Positions 24,199 to 34,595 are shown, counted from the stretch's first letter. The stretch: DNA of 64,000 nt from Nocardioides malaquae (GCF_015070385.1 NZ_JADCSA010000005.1:124001-188000); one strand, 5' to 3'. The notes: a model not told the origin generated them from the sequence alone. Numbers and translations are program-made.

Positions 24199-24963
24199 TC
24201 ACTCCCAACGGAAGGTTCGAGCGGTGAGCACGCCGCCGATGAGGCTCCAGCAGGCGAGGACCAGGAGGGCGGACCAGTCGACGTGTCCCTGGCCCAGCGC
24301 GGCACGCATGCCCTCGCCGAGGGCACCACTGGGCAGGAGGGCGATCACGTCGCGAGCCGGCCCGTACTGGTCGGCGGGGACCACGACGCCCCCCGCGACC
24401 ATCAGCAGCAGGTAGACGAGGTTCGCCAGCGCCAACGTCGCCTCCGCGCGCAGGACGCCGGCCAGGAAGAGACCGAGGGCACCGAAGGCTGCGGTGCCCA
24501 GCAGCCACGTGGCGACGGCACCCAGCACCGAGACGTCGGGGCGCCAGCCGAGCAGGCCGGCAGCCACGCAGACGACGACGACCTGGAGGAGCTCCACCAG
24601 GACAAGGGCGGCGACCTTGCCCAGCAGCAGTCCGTGACGGGGCAGGGGAGAGGCGCCGAGCCGCTTGATGAGTCCGTAGCGGCGCTCGAACCCGGTGGCG
24701 ATGGCCACGGACGTGAAGGCCGTGGACATGATCGCGAGGGCGAGCACCCCGGGGGCGAGGACGTCGATCGGCTTGCCGTCGATCCCGAGGTCGACCCGCT
24801 CAGCTGCGTAGAGGCCACCGACAAGGACGACGAGCGGGATCACCACGGCGAGCAGGAGCTGCTCGCCGTTGCGGAGCATGAGCAGCGCCTCCATGCGGGC
24901 CTGCGCGCGCACCTGGCTGAGCAGCGGCGCGCCGCCGGGCGCGGGGGAGAAGGTGCCGTTCAC
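24199..24963 (-). CDS. ABC transporter permease (ABC-2 type)
   Basis: 254 aa membrane subunit of a two-gene exporter. About six hydrophobic segments follow a short cytoplasmic head; the motif RRYGLIKRLGASPLPRHGLL is typical of ABC-2 permeases, and WSLIGGVLTARTFRWE closes the protein. The GTG at 24963 overlaps the ATPase stop as GTGA. The substrate is unknown; the conserved link to ctaA suggests a role around cytochrome oxidase or haem, but this is inference. Confidence 0.88.
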   Translation of the reverse strand: MNGTFSPAPGGAPLLSQVRAQARMEALLMLRNGEQLLLAVVIPLVVLVGGLYAAERVDLGIDGKPIDVLAPGVLALAIMSTAFTSVAIATGFERRYGLIKRLGASPLPRHGLLLGKVAALVLVELLQVVVVCVAAGLLGWRPDVSVLGAVATWLLGTAAFGALGLFLAGVLRAEATLALANLVYLLLMVAGGVVVPADQYGPARDVIALLPSGALGEGMRAALGQGHVDWSALLVLACWSLIGGVLTARTFRWE

Positions 24964-25892
24964 GCGGACATCTCCCGTCCGGTCAGCTCCAGGAAGACGT
25001 CCTCGAGGGTGCGTTGCCCCAGGGTGAGGGAGACGGGCAGCACCTCGTGGTGCTCGTACCACCGTGCAACGGCGGCCAGCGTGGCTCCGTCAGCCGGGGC
25101 GGCGACGTGCACCATCCCGTCGCGCACGGAGACCTCCATGCCCTCCCCGAGGATGGCGCCCAGCTCGGAACGAGCGGCGTCGTCGAGCGCGGGCAGGCTC
25201 ATCCGGAGGCGGGCGCGGGCCGCGGACCTCGTCAGCTCGGAGGGAGTGCCCGAGGCGACGAGACTGCCCCGGTCGATGATGTGCACCCAGTCCGACAGGC
25301 GCTCGGCCTCGTCCATGTGGTGCGTGGTGAGGACCACGGTGACACCGTCGGAGCGCAGCTCCTCCAGCAGCTCCCACGTGGACCTGCGCGCCTGGGGGTC
25401 CATCCCGGCGGTCGGCTCGTCGACGAAGACGAGCTCGGGTCGACCCACCAGCGCCAGCGCGAGCCCGAGACGCTGCTGCTGGCCCCCGGACAGGCGGCGG
25501 TAGGGAGTGCGACCGCACTCTGCGAGACCCAGGCGCTCGGAGAGCATGGCCGGGTCAAGGGGGTGCGCGTGCAGGCGCGCCACGTGGTCCAGCATCTCCG
25601 AGGCACGGACCCCGCTCCACGCGCCGCCGGACTGGAGCATGACGCCGATGCGGGGGAGCAGGGCGCGACGGTCGCCCTGGGGGTCGAGGCCCAGCACCCG
25701 GACCCGGCCGCGCTGGGGGCGCCTGAAGCCCTCGCAGGTCTCGAGGGTGGTCGTCTTGCCCGCGCCGTTGGGGCCCAGGACGGAGGTGATGGTGCCTCGC
25801 TCCACGACCAGTGAGAGGTCGTCGACGGCCACCTTCTCGCCATAGGTCATGGTGAGGCGGTCGATGACGACCGCAGGTTCAGCGGGGGGCAC
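24960..25892 (-). CDS. ABC transporter ATP-binding protein
   Basis: 310 aa ATPase driving the adjacent permease. Walker A GPNGAGKTTTLE is near residue 40, the signature is RLSGGQQQRLGLALAL, Walker B is LVFVDEPTAGMD and the switch His is in TTHHMDEAERL. The C-terminal extension (about 220-310) is typical of drug/antibiotic-exporter type ATPases. The GTG start is supported by a -10 placed 6 nt upstream. It is divergent from sufR. Confidence 0.92.
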   Translation of the reverse strand: MPPAEPAVVIDRLTMTYGEKVAVDDLSLVVERGTITSVLGPNGAGKTTTLETCEGFRRPQRGRVRVLGLDPQGDRRALLPRIGVMLQSGGAWSGVRASEMLDHVARLHAHPLDPAMLSERLGLAECGRTPYRRLSGGQQQRLGLALALVGRPELVFVDEPTAGMDPQARRSTWELLEELRSDGVTVVLTTHHMDEAERLSDWVHIIDRGSLVASGTPSELTRSAARARLRMSLPALDDAARSELGAILGEGMEVSVRDGMVHVAAPADGATLAAVARWYEHHEVLPVSLTLGQRTLEDVFLELTGREMSA

Positions 25893-25898
25893 CGGGTC

Positions 25899-25904
25899 AG
25901 TCTA
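25899..25904 (-). promoter_or_regulatory. Leaderless promoter -10 for ABC-ctaA operon
   Basis: TAGACT (minus strand, 25904-25899) ends 6 nt before the GTG at 25892. There is no SD. Confidence 0.55.
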
Positions 25905-25986
25905 GGGATCGGTACGCAAGGAGCAGTCGCCACGGTCGTCGCTGAGAGCCTGCTCACACCAGGACGGGTTCTTAGGCCCCCCTTAC

Positions 25987-26015
25987 TTGAAGCGGCCCCG
26001 GATTAAGCGCACGAT
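25987..26015 (+). promoter_or_regulatory. Promoter of the suf operon
   Basis: TTGAAG (25987-25992), 17 nt, then CACGAT (26010-26015) ending 6 nt before the sufR GTG. This is one of the few places with a plausible -35. Transcription would start at the sufR start codon. A SufR operator is expected here, but no clean palindrome is seen. Confidence 0.5.
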
Positions 26016-26021
26016 GGCGTT

Positions 26022-26699
26022 GTGGAATTCGATCGGACGACGCCTCCGCCCAGTGGCGATGCGTCGACCCGTGAGCGGGTGGCCCGATCGATCCTGGAGA
26101 ACGGACCCTCGACCGCCGCCCAGCTGGCGCAGCGTCTCGAGCTCACCCCGGCCGCCGTGCGGCGCCACCTCGACCACCTCCTGGCGGAGGGTGTCGTCGA
26201 GGCCCGCGACCAGAAGGTCTACGGCCACCGGGGCCGGGGCCGACCGGCCAAGGTCTTCGCGGTGACCGACGAGGGTCGGCGCCACTTCGCACAGAGCTAC
26301 GACGACCTGGCCGCCCAGGCCCTCCGGTTCCTGCACGCCACCGGCGGGGACGCGGCGGTGCGGGAATTCGCCGAGCACCGCGCGACGTTCATCGAGAAGG
26401 ACTACGCCGACGTGCTGGCCCGGGATCCGGGCCTCAGCCCCGCCGAGGCGTTGGCCCGGGTGTTCACCCGCGAGGGCTACGCGGCCAACGTGCGTACCCT
26501 CCCGGGGGGCGTCGCGGTCGACCAGCTCTGCCAGCAGCACTGCCCGGTCTCCCACGTCGCGCACGAGTTCCCACAGCTGTGCGAGGCGGAGACCCAGGCC
26601 ATCGGCCGCGTCGTCGGCACCCACGTCCAACGACTTGCCACCATCGCCCACGGCGACGGCGTCTGCACCACAAGCATCCCGAAGAAGAAGGAAGGCTGA
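26022..26699 (+). CDS. sufR: SufR, iron-sulfur dependent repressor of the suf operon
   Basis: 225 aa winged-helix regulator (DeoR/ArsR-like). The DNA-binding domain covers residues 15-85 ([20 protein letters not shown]). The C-terminal half carries the cluster-ligand cysteines: [19 protein letters not shown], the conserved C-x3-C-x12-C pattern of SufR, plus a late Cys in GDGVCTTS. With a 2Fe-2S/4Fe-4S cluster it is expected to repress the suf genes and to release them on iron or oxidative stress. It lies 2 nt upstream of sufB, as in mycobacteria (Rv1460). Confidence 0.94.
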   Translation: MEFDRTTPPPSGDASTRERVARSILENGPSTAAQLAQRLELTPAAVRRHLDHLLAEGVVEARDQKVYGHRGRGRPAKVFAVTDEGRRHFAQSYDDLAAQALRFLHATGGDAAVREFAEHRATFIEKDYADVLARDPGLSPAEALARVFTREGYAANVRTLPGGVAVDQLCQQHCPVSHVAHEFPQLCEAETQAIGRVVGTHVQRLATIAHGDGVCTTSIPKKKEG

Positions 26700-26701
26700 A
26701 C

Positions 26702-28120
26702 ATGACCTCCATCGAGGAGTTGAACCCGGAGCTCAAGGGCATCGGGAAGTACGAGTTCGGCTGGGCCGACCGCGACGACGCGGGCGCCGAGGCGCAGCGC
26801 GGCCTCAACGAGGCGGTCGTACGCGACATCTCGTCGAAGAAGTCGGAGCCCCAGTGGATGCTCGACATGCGGCTCAAGGGCCTGAAGCTCTTCGAGCGCA
26901 AGCCCATGCCGACCTGGGGTTCGGACCTCGACGGCATCGACTTCGAGAACATCAAGTACTTCGTGCGCTCGTCGGAGAAGCAGGCCCAGAGCTGGGAGGA
27001 CCTGCCCGAGGACATCAAGAACACCTACGACCGGCTCGGCATCCCCGAGGCCGAGAAGCAGCGCCTCGTCGCCGGGGTCGCGGCTCAGTACGAGTCGGAG
27101 GTCGTCTACCACTCCATCCGTGAGGACCTGGAGGAGAAGGGCGTCATCTTCGTCGACACCGACACCGCGCTCAAGGAGCACGAGGAGCTCTTCAAGGAGT
27201 ACTTCGGCACCGTCATCCCCACTGGTGACAACAAGTTCTCGGCCCTCAACACCTCGGTGTGGTCGGGCGGATCGTTCATCTACGTGCCCAAGGGCGTCCA
27301 CGTGGACATCCCGCTGCAGGCCTACTTCCGGATCAACACCGAGAACATGGGCCAGTTCGAGCGCACGCTGATCATCGTCGACGAGGACGCCTACGTGCAC
27401 TACGTCGAGGGCTGCACGGCGCCGATCTACTCGTCGGACTCGCTGCACTCCGCCGTCGTGGAGATCATCGTCAAGAAGGGCGGCCGCTGCCGCTACACGA
27501 CGATCCAGAACTGGTCGAACAACGTCTACAACCTCGTCACCAAGCGCGCTGTCTGCGAGGCCGGCGCCACCATGGAGTGGGTCGACGGCAACATCGGCTC
27601 GAAGGTCACCATGAAGTACCCGGCCGTCTACCTGATGGGCGAGCACGCCAAGGGTGAGACCCTCTCGATCGCCTTCGCAGGCGAGGGCCAGCACCAGGAC
27701 GCCGGCGCCAAGATGGTCCACGCCGCCCCCCACACCTCGTCCTCGATCCTGTCGAAGTCGGTGGCCCGTGGCGGTGGCCGCACCTCCTACCGTGGCCTGA
27801 TCCAGGTCAACGAAGGCGCCCACGGCTCCAAGTCCAACGTGCTCTGCGACGCGCTGCTGGTCGACCAGATCAGCCGTTCCGACACCTACCCCTACGTCGA
27901 CATCCGCGAGGACGACGTCTCGATGGGCCACGAGGCCAGCGTGTCGAAGGTCAGCGAGGACCAGCTCTTCTACCTCATGTCGCGCGGCATGGAGGAGGAC
28001 GAGGCGATGGCGATGATCGTGCGCGGCTTCGTCGAGCCGATCGCCAAGGAGCTCCCGATGGAGTACGCGCTCGAGCTCAACCGGCTGATCGAGCTCCAGA
28101 TGGAGGGTGCGGTCGGCTGA
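26702..28120 (+). CDS. sufB: Fe-S cluster assembly scaffold SufB
   Basis: Core scaffold of the SufBCD complex on which clusters are built; 472 aa, full length and without the intein often inserted in mycobacterial SufB. Conserved segments include [32 protein letters not shown] and [20 protein letters not shown], ending in the typical [26 protein letters not shown] at the end of sufR is the RBS. Confidence 0.97.
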   Translation: MTSIEELNPELKGIGKYEFGWADRDDAGAEAQRGLNEAVVRDISSKKSEPQWMLDMRLKGLKLFERKPMPTWGSDLDGIDFENIKYFVRSSEKQAQSWEDLPEDIKNTYDRLGIPEAEKQRLVAGVAAQYESEVVYHSIREDLEEKGVIFVDTDTALKEHEELFKEYFGTVIPTGDNKFSALNTSVWSGGSFIYVPKGVHVDIPLQAYFRINTENMGQFERTLIIVDEDAYVHYVEGCTAPIYSSDSLHSAVVEIIVKKGGRCRYTTIQNWSNNVYNLVTKRAVCEAGATMEWVDGNIGSKVTMKYPAVYLMGEHAKGETLSIAFAGEGQHQDAGAKMVHAAPHTSSSILSKSVARGGGRTSYRGLIQVNEGAHGSKSNVLCDALLVDQISRSDTYPYVDIREDDVSMGHEASVSKVSEDQLFYLMSRGMEEDEAMAMIVRGFVEPIAKELPMEYALELNRLIELQMEGAVG

Positions 28121-28170
28121 CCGCCCCGTTCCACTGCGAGTCGATCACCACCGAAACGGAAAGAACTGAC

Positions 28171-29363
<1,193 letters not shown>

Positions 29364-29364
<1 letters not shown>

Positions 29365-29699
29365 TGGCCTTCCAGCGCGCCTGCGGCCTCGACGAGTTCC
29401 GTGACGGCGAGGCTGTCGCGGTCCAGCTCGACGGCGTCGACGTCGCCGTCGCCCGTGACGGTGACGAGGTCTTCGCCCTGCAGGACCTCTGCTCCCACGG
29501 CCACGTGGCGCTGTCGGAGGGCGACGTGGAGAAGTGCACCATCGAGTGCTGGCTGCACGGCTCCGCCTTCGACCTGCGCAGCGGGAAGCCCCTGTCGCCG
29601 CCGGCCACCGAGCCCGTGTCGACCTTCCCGGCCGAGGTGCGCGGCGACGACGTCTACGTCGACGTGAGCACCACCCTCAACGGCGTCACGCCGTCCTGA
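29364..29699 (+). CDS. Rieske-type ferredoxin in suf operon
   Basis: 111 aa cytoplasmic Rieske ferredoxin of the bacterial ring-hydroxylating-oxygenase type. Ligands lie in CSHGHVAL and CWLHGSAFDLRSGKP (C-x-H and C-x2-H). There is no signal peptide. It starts on the sufD stop (TGATG) and precedes sufC, so it is made with the assembly machine. A ferredoxin at this place is frequent in actinobacterial suf operons outside mycobacteria; it may be an electron donor for persulfide reduction, or a client. The role is inferred. Confidence 0.9.
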
Positions 29700-29732
29700 A
29701 CCACGACTTCCAGAGAAAGACGAGACACACAG

Positions 29733-30491
29733 ATGAGCACGCTCGAGATCAAGGACCTGCACGTCACGGTGGAGACCGAGGACGGCGCCAAGGAGATCCT
29801 GAAGGGTGTCACGCTGACCATCAAGGACGGCGAGACCCACGCGATCATGGGGCCGAACGGCTCCGGCAAGTCCACGCTGGCCTACACGATCGCCGGCCAC
29901 CCGAAGTACACCGTCACCGGCGGGGAGATCCTCCTCGACGGCGAGGACGTGCTGGAGATGTCGGTCGACGAGCGCGCTCGTGCGGGCCTCTTCCTCGCCA
30001 TGCAGTACCCGGTCGAGATTCCCGGCGTCTCCGTGGCGAACTTCCTGCGCACCGCCCGCACCGCCATCGACGGCGAGGCGCCGAAGCTGCGCACGTGGGT
30101 CAAGGAGGTCAACGCCGCGATGGAGGCCAACGGCCTGGACGCGACCTTCTCCCAGCGCTCGGTCAACGAGGGCTTCTCCGGTGGTGAGAAGAAGCGCCAC
30201 GAGATCGCCCAGCTGGGTCTGCTCAACCCGAAGGTGGCGGTGCTGGACGAGACTGACTCCGGCCTGGACATCGACGCCCTCAAGGTCGTCTCCGAGGGCG
30301 TCAACCGGTTCGCTGCCAACGGCGACAAGGGTGTCCTGCTGATCACGCACTACACGCGGATCCTGCGCTACATCAAGCCTGACTTCGTCCACGTCTTCGT
30401 CAACGGTCGGATCGCCGAGCAGGGTGGGCCCGAGCTGGCCGACCAGCTCGAGGCCGAGGGCTACGACAAGTACATCAAGGCCGCGGTCTGA
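29733..30491 (+). CDS. sufC: Fe-S cluster assembly ATPase SufC
   Basis: ABC-type ATPase of the SufBCD scaffold; soluble, with no permease. 252 aa. Walker [11 protein letters not shown] near residue 40, signature [15 protein letters not shown], Walker [18 protein letters not shown] and late [18 protein letters not shown] are all SufC-specific. 34 nt after the ferredoxin gene and 2 nt before sufS. Confidence 0.97.
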   Translation: MSTLEIKDLHVTVETEDGAKEILKGVTLTIKDGETHAIMGPNGSGKSTLAYTIAGHPKYTVTGGEILLDGEDVLEMSVDERARAGLFLAMQYPVEIPGVSVANFLRTARTAIDGEAPKLRTWVKEVNAAMEANGLDATFSQRSVNEGFSGGEKKRHEIAQLGLLNPKVAVLDETDSGLDIDALKVVSEGVNRFAANGDKGVLLITHYTRILRYIKPDFVHVFVNGRIAEQGGPELADQLEAEGYDKYIKAAV

Positions 30492-30493
30492 GC

Positions 30494-31756
30494 ATGACTG
30501 CACTCGAGGGCCTGCTGCCGGACCTGGAGGTCATCCGCAAGGACTTCCCGATCCTCGAACGCACCCTGCCCGGTGACCGGCGGCTGGTCTACCTCGACAG
30601 CGCGAACACCTCGCAGAAGCCACAGGTCGTGATCGACACCATGGTCGACCACCTGGAGCGGCACAACGCCAACATCGCGCGCGCGATGCACGTGCTGGGG
30701 GCGGAGTCGACGGAGGCCTTCGAGGGCGCCCGCGACCGGGTGGCGTCGTTCATCAACGCTCCCTCCCGCGACGAGGTCGTCTTCACCAAGAACGCCTCGG
30801 AGGCACTCAACCTGGTGGCCCAGACGCTCTCCGGCGCGGGGCCGCTGCAGATCGGCGAGGGCGACGAGATCGTCATCACCGAGATGGAGCACCACTCCAA
30901 CATCGTGCCGTGGCAGATGTTGGCCGAGCGGACCGGTGCCACCCTGCGGTGGTTCGGGTTGACCGACGACGGTCGGCTGGACCTCTCCGACATCGACGAC
31001 CTGCTGAACGAGCGCACCAAGGTCGTGTCGTTTACCTGGGTCTCCAACATGCTCGGCACCATCAACCCGGTGGCCGAGATCGCCGCACGCGCCAAGAGCG
31101 TCGGCGCGTTGGTCGTGGTGGACGCCTCGCAGGCGGCGCCGCAGCTCCCGGTCGACGTGCAGACCTGCGGTGCGGACCTGGTCGCGTTCACGGGTCACAA
31201 GGTGGTCGGTCCGACCGGCATCGGCGTCCTGTGGGGACGCCGGGAGGTGCTCGACCAGCTGCCGCCCTTCCTCGGCGGCGGGGAGATGATCGCGACCGTC
31301 TCGATGGAGCGCTCCACCTACGCCCCGATCCCGCACAAGTTCGAGGCCGGCACCCCGCCGATCGTCGAGGCCGTCGGGCTCGGTGCCGCCGTGGACTACC
31401 TCGCGGCGGTGGGGATGGAGGCCATCCACGCGCACGAGCAGGCGATCACGGCGTACGCCCTCGAGGGCCTGCAGTCGGTACCCGGCCTGCAGGTGCTCGG
31501 CCCGCTCGAGGCCACGGCCCGTGGCGGCGCCATCTCGTTTGAGCTCGACGGTGTGCACCCCCACGACGTGGCGCAGGTGCTCGACACGCTCGGCATCGCG
31601 GTGCGAGCCGGACACCACTGCGCCAAGCCGGCGCACGCCCGCTACGGCGTGCAGAGCTCGACGCGCATGTCGTCCTACCTCTACACCGAGCCGTCGGAGA
31701 TCGACGCGCTGGTCGAGGGCCTGAACTACACCCGTTCCTACTTCAAGGTGGGTTGA
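30494..31756 (+). CDS. sufS: Cysteine desulfurase SufS
   Basis: PLP enzyme releasing sulfur from L-cysteine for cluster assembly; 420 aa, group II desulfurase. The PLP Lys is K236 in FTGHKVVGPTGIG; the persulfide-forming Cys is C376 in RAGHHCAKP, with the short loop typical of SufS. EMEHHSNIVPWQ and DASQAAPQLPVDV are further signatures. The ATG is 2 nt after sufC. Confidence 0.97.
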   Translation: MTALEGLLPDLEVIRKDFPILERTLPGDRRLVYLDSANTSQKPQVVIDTMVDHLERHNANIARAMHVLGAESTEAFEGARDRVASFINAPSRDEVVFTKNASEALNLVAQTLSGAGPLQIGEGDEIVITEMEHHSNIVPWQMLAERTGATLRWFGLTDDGRLDLSDIDDLLNERTKVVSFTWVSNMLGTINPVAEIAARAKSVGALVVVDASQAAPQLPVDVQTCGADLVAFTGHKVVGPTGIGVLWGRREVLDQLPPFLGGGEMIATVSMERSTYAPIPHKFEAGTPPIVEAVGLGAAVDYLAAVGMEAIHAHEQAITAYALEGLQSVPGLQVLGPLEATARGGAISFELDGVHPHDVAQVLDTLGIAVRAGHHCAKPAHARYGVQSSTRMSSYLYTEPSEIDALVEGLNYTRSYFKVG

Positions 31757-31758
31757 CC

Positions 31759-32223
31759 GTGTCTGCTGAACTCGACGCCCTCTACCAGGAAATCATCCTG
31801 GACCACTACAAGAACCCGCTCCACGCCGGCCTGCGAGAGCCGTTCGGCGCAGAGGTGCACCACGTCAACCCGACCTGCGGTGACGAGATCACCCTGCGCG
31901 TCCAGGTCGAGGGGGACACCGTCGCCGACGTGTCGTACCACGCAGAGGGCTGTTCGATCTCCCAGGCATCGGCCTCGGTGATGAGCGACCTCGTGATCGG
32001 CAAGCGGGTCGACGAGGCGATGGAGCTGCACACCGAGTTCCTCACCCTCATGCAGGGCAAGGGACTCGTGACCCCCGACGAGGAGGTGCTGGAGGACGGC
32101 ATCGCCTTCGCCGGGGTGGCCAAGTTCCCGGCGCGCGTCAAGTGTGCGCTACTGGGATGGATGGCCTGGAAGGACGCCACCGCGAAGGTGCTCGGCACCG
32201 ACGTCATCGAGGAGAACGCATGA
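31759..32223 (+). CDS. sufU: Sulfur-transfer/Fe-S assembly protein SufU
   Basis: 154 aa zinc-dependent sulfur-transfer partner of SufS (Gram-positive SufU, IscU-like fold). The likely zinc/sulfur-accepting residues are C40 and D42 in PTCGDE, C65 in AEGCSIS and C129 in RVKCALLGW. The GTG at 31759 has AGGTGGG about 7 nt upstream; a TTG at 31753 overlapping the sufS stop is the alternative. The stop overlaps sufT as ATGA. Confidence 0.95.
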   Translation: MSAELDALYQEIILDHYKNPLHAGLREPFGAEVHHVNPTCGDEITLRVQVEGDTVADVSYHAEGCSISQASASVMSDLVIGKRVDEAMELHTEFLTLMQGKGLVTPDEEVLEDGIAFAGVAKFPARVKCALLGWMAWKDATAKVLGTDVIEENA

Positions 32224-32702
32224 GCCAGCACACGCACGACCACGACCACGCCGGGCACGACCACGCCGGGCACGACCACGCCGGGCACGACCACGCCGGG
32301 CACGACCACGCCGGGCACGGTCACGGCCACGGGCACGGCCACCACGACGACCTGCCCAAGGTCAACCTGGCGGCCGCCTCGTCGAGTGCCTCGTCGGTGG
32401 CCGTCGAGGACGTCACCGAGGCCATGAAGGACGTGGTCGACCCCGAGCTCGGGATCAACGTCGTCGACCTGGGGCTCGTCTACGGGATCCATGTCGACGA
32501 GGAGTCCAACGCCGTCATCGACATGACGTTGACCTCGGCAGCCTGCCCGCTCACCGACGTGATCCAGGACCAGACGCAGATGGCGCTCGAGGGCCTCGTC
32601 AACGACGTCGCGATCAACTGGGTCTGGATGCCGCCGTGGGGCCCGGACAAGATCACCGACGACGGACGCGAGCAGCTGCGCGCCCTCGGCTTCAACGTCT
32701 GA
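32220..32702 (+). CDS. sufT: Metal-sulfur cluster assembly factor SufT with His-rich repeat head
   Basis: 160 aa MIP18/DUF59-family protein helping Fe-S maturation. The conserved core starts about residue 60: VTEAMKDVVDPELGINVVDL, then LTSAACPLTDVIQ with the conserved Cys, and WMPPWGPDKI. The first 42 residues are unusual: five exact HDHAG repeats followed by GHGHGHGHH, giving roughly 20 His, likely metal-binding or a natural metal buffer. The head is encoded by a five-copy 15-bp repeat. The ATG overlaps the sufU stop. Last gene of the suf operon. Confidence 0.93.
   Translation: MSQHTHDHDHAGHDHAGHDHAGHDHAGHDHAGHGHGHGHGHHDDLPKVNLAAASSSASSVAVEDVTEAMKDVVDPELGINVVDLGLVYGIHVDEESNAVIDMTLTSAACPLTDVIQDQTQMALEGLVNDVAINWVWMPPWGPDKITDDGREQLRALGFNV
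32241..32315 (+). repeat. Five-copy 15-bp tandem repeat inside sufT
   Basis: The unit CACGACCACGCCGGG occurs five times without mismatch at 32241-32315 and encodes HDHAG. Perfect repeats in a multiple of three can change copy number by slippage without breaking the frame. Confidence 0.97.
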
Positions 32703-32711
32703 GCCCGGGCA

Positions 32712-33272
32712 GTGGGCCAGCACGACGCGGGAGGACGGCTCACCTACGTCCTCGTCGACGGTGAGAACATCGACGCCACCCTGGGCAACTCCATCCTCGG
32801 GCGCCGACCGCGCCCCGAGGAGAGACCGCGCTGGGACCGTGTCCTGGAGTGGGCCGAGCAGGCCTTCGAGCAGGAGGCGCGGGGACTGTTCTTCCTCGCC
32901 GTCAACGACGACCTGCCGATGCCGTTCATCCAGGCGCTGACCGCCATCGGGTTCCGCCCGGTGCCCCTGCGCGGTGAGGGCAAGGTCGTCGACACGGCCA
33001 TCCAGCGCACGGCCGAGGCGATCGCCGCCCGGGAGGCGGACGTCGCGCTGGTGAGCCACGACGGAGACTTCCTGCCCCAGGTGCGTCAGCTGTGCGACGG
33101 CACCCGGCACGTGGCCCTGGTGGGCTTCGGGGAGTTCGTCAACGCCGGGTTCCGGGGGCTCCCTGGCCTGCGGGTCGTCGACATGGAGCACGACGTGCGC
33201 GCGTTCAACTCGCCGCTGCCCCGGATCAGGATCATCGGGATCGACGAGTTCGACCCGCTGGAGTTCCTCTGA
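32712..33272 (+). CDS. NYN-domain protein (putative RNase)
   Basis: 186 aa protein of the NYN/PIN-like superfamily, which includes metal-dependent RNases. Candidate acidic metal-binding residues: D16 in VLVDGENI, D94 in GKVVDTAI, and D117/D119 in VSHDGDFLPQ, in the usual order. No other domain. It starts 9 nt after sufT and is followed after 11 nt by an acVLRF1-type peptidyl-tRNA hydrolase, so the pair may act together on RNA or stalled ribosomes (inference). Catalytic activity is not proven by sequence alone. Confidence 0.82.
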   Translation: MGQHDAGGRLTYVLVDGENIDATLGNSILGRRPRPEERPRWDRVLEWAEQAFEQEARGLFFLAVNDDLPMPFIQALTAIGFRPVPLRGEGKVVDTAIQRTAEAIAAREADVALVSHDGDFLPQVRQLCDGTRHVALVGFGEFVNAGFRGLPGLRVVDMEHDVRAFNSPLPRIRIIGIDEFDPLEFL

Positions 33273-33283
33273 GCCGGAACGTG

Positions 33284-33877
33284 ATGGTCCCCGCCGGGCG
33301 TTTCGCCCGGTGGGTCAGCAACTTCGTGACGGCGCACGGTGCCACCTTCCACAGCGCGGGTCCAGGGCTGGAAGGTAGGGCCGAGGACGGGTCCTGGTTC
33401 CGGGCCTCACTGCCCTTCGGCACTGTCTATGACGGGCCGGCCGAGGTGAGCGACTTCCTGGACGCGTGGACGGCACCCGCCGACTGGGGTCTTCTCCTGG
33501 CCCGTCGCGGGGGATACGCGGTGGCACGCCTGCACGGTGAGCGGATCGTCTCCTCCAAGGTGGGGCAGCGCCACGTGCAAGGGCGTACGAAGGCCGGCGG
33601 TCAGAGCCAGCAGCGTTTTGCCCGCAGGCGTGACAACCAGGCACGGGTCGCGTGGCAGGCCGCAGCGGAGCACGCCGGTACGCACCTGGCGGGTCTGCGT
33701 GGCCCGCTGACCGTCGGGGGCGACCACGCCGGCGTCGTGGCGGTCGTCGAGATGGCGGGCCTGGAGGACCTGCCCCAGCACTGGATCTCCGACGTGCCGG
33801 GGACGCCGCGCCGAGCCTCCCTGGAGGCAGCCGTCGGCGACGCGCTCAGCCTGGCCGTCGAGGTCCACAACTCCTGA
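33284..33877 (+). CDS. acVLRF1-family peptidyl-tRNA hydrolase
   Basis: 197 aa actinobacterial member of the eRF1-like VLRF1/Vms1 group, which cleaves peptidyl-tRNA on obstructed ribosomes. The tell-tale loop is GRTKAGGQSQQRFARRR at residues 100-116, with Gly-Gly-Gln at 105-107, followed by basic residues. It lacks the stop-codon-recognition domain of true release factors. Start is ATG 33284 (GTG 33281 possible); the RBS is weak. Function assigned by motif and family memory, so moderately sure. Confidence 0.75.
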   Translation: MVPAGRFARWVSNFVTAHGATFHSAGPGLEGRAEDGSWFRASLPFGTVYDGPAEVSDFLDAWTAPADWGLLLARRGGYAVARLHGERIVSSKVGQRHVQGRTKAGGQSQQRFARRRDNQARVAWQAAAEHAGTHLAGLRGPLTVGGDHAGVVAVVEMAGLEDLPQHWISDVPGTPRRASLEAAVGDALSLAVEVHNS

Positions 33878-33895
33878 CGTCATCGGCCAGGGGTC

Positions 33896-34538
33896 TCACC
33901 ATCCCTCGAGCACGAGCGCCGGCGCGCCCGGTGCAGGAGCACGCCAGTGCCGTCGGGCCAGCCTCTCGACCACGCCGGGCGCCGCGCCCGTTGTGAGGAC
34001 CTCCACACGACCGTGGTGCTCGACCGCCACCAAGTGCAGGACGGCAGTGCCGATCCCACGGCGCTGCCAGACCTCGTCCAGCTCGAGGCGCTCCACGGTC
34101 GCGACGGCTCCGGACGTGACGTCGAGGTCGAGCCGGCCCACGGGGTGGGAGTCGACCAGCACCTCCCGTCTCCCGCGCTCGTCGCCGGGGGAGAGGGTGA
34201 GTCGCGTCCCCCACAGGGGGTCGTGACCCCAGTTGCGCAGCGCATGGCGCCAGCGGCTGCCGGCGACGTCGCCGCGCGGCCACTGTGCGCGGTGACGCCG
34301 GACGAAGCCCGTCACCCTGCGGACGTGCGCCCACTCAGACGCTGTCCACTCCTCCAGGGGCATCTCGAGGAGCTCAGACGTCCGCATGCCGGCCAGCTGT
34401 CCCACGCTCCACCTGTCTCCAGGTCGACGGGTTCCGACGGCCGCCGACTCGGCGGTGGTGTGCCACTCCTCGATCTCGGCGGCGGAGCAGTTGACGACCC
34501 GCTGCCAGTGGGCGAGGAGGTCAGCGGAAGCCTGCACG
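33896..34538 (-). CDS. DUF3140 domain fused to acetyltransferase-like domain
   Basis: 213 aa. Residues about 4-110 match DUF3140 in pattern (EIEEWHTTAES, EWAHVRRVTGFVRRH, then RGDVAGSRWRHALRNWGHDP). The remaining 100 residues look like a small GNAT fold: VLVDSHPVGRLDLDV, then VERLELDEVWQRRGIGTAVL, which contains the acetyl-CoA motif Q-x-x-G-x-G. DUF3140 normally occurs as a short stand-alone protein, so this is a fusion. The GTG at 34538 is favoured because TACCAT lies 7 nt upstream; a GTG at 34556 would add 6 residues. Convergent with the acVLRF1 gene. Confidence 0.7.
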
Positions 34539-34545
34539 CCACCGA

Positions 34546-34595
34546 TGGTAGCCACGCGGCAATTCCGGCCCCGGGGTGCGGACTTCTGCCACGAT
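34546..34595. promoter_or_regulatory. Divergent leaderless promoters
   Basis: Minus strand: TACCAT (34551-34546), 7 nt before the GTG at 34538. Plus strand: CACGAT (34590-34595), 6 nt before the ATG at 34602. The CACGAT arrangement matches the one at sufR. Confidence 0.45.

Noticed and set aside
25971-26007. Imperfect inverted repeat CTTAGGCC / GGATTAAG before sufR as SufR operator
   Set aside because: Only 6 of 8 positions pair and the spacing is 21 nt. SufR surely acts here, but this site is not supported.
26702-28120. Intein in sufB
   Set aside because: The reading frame is 472 aa and continuous with the family; no splicing-domain insert.
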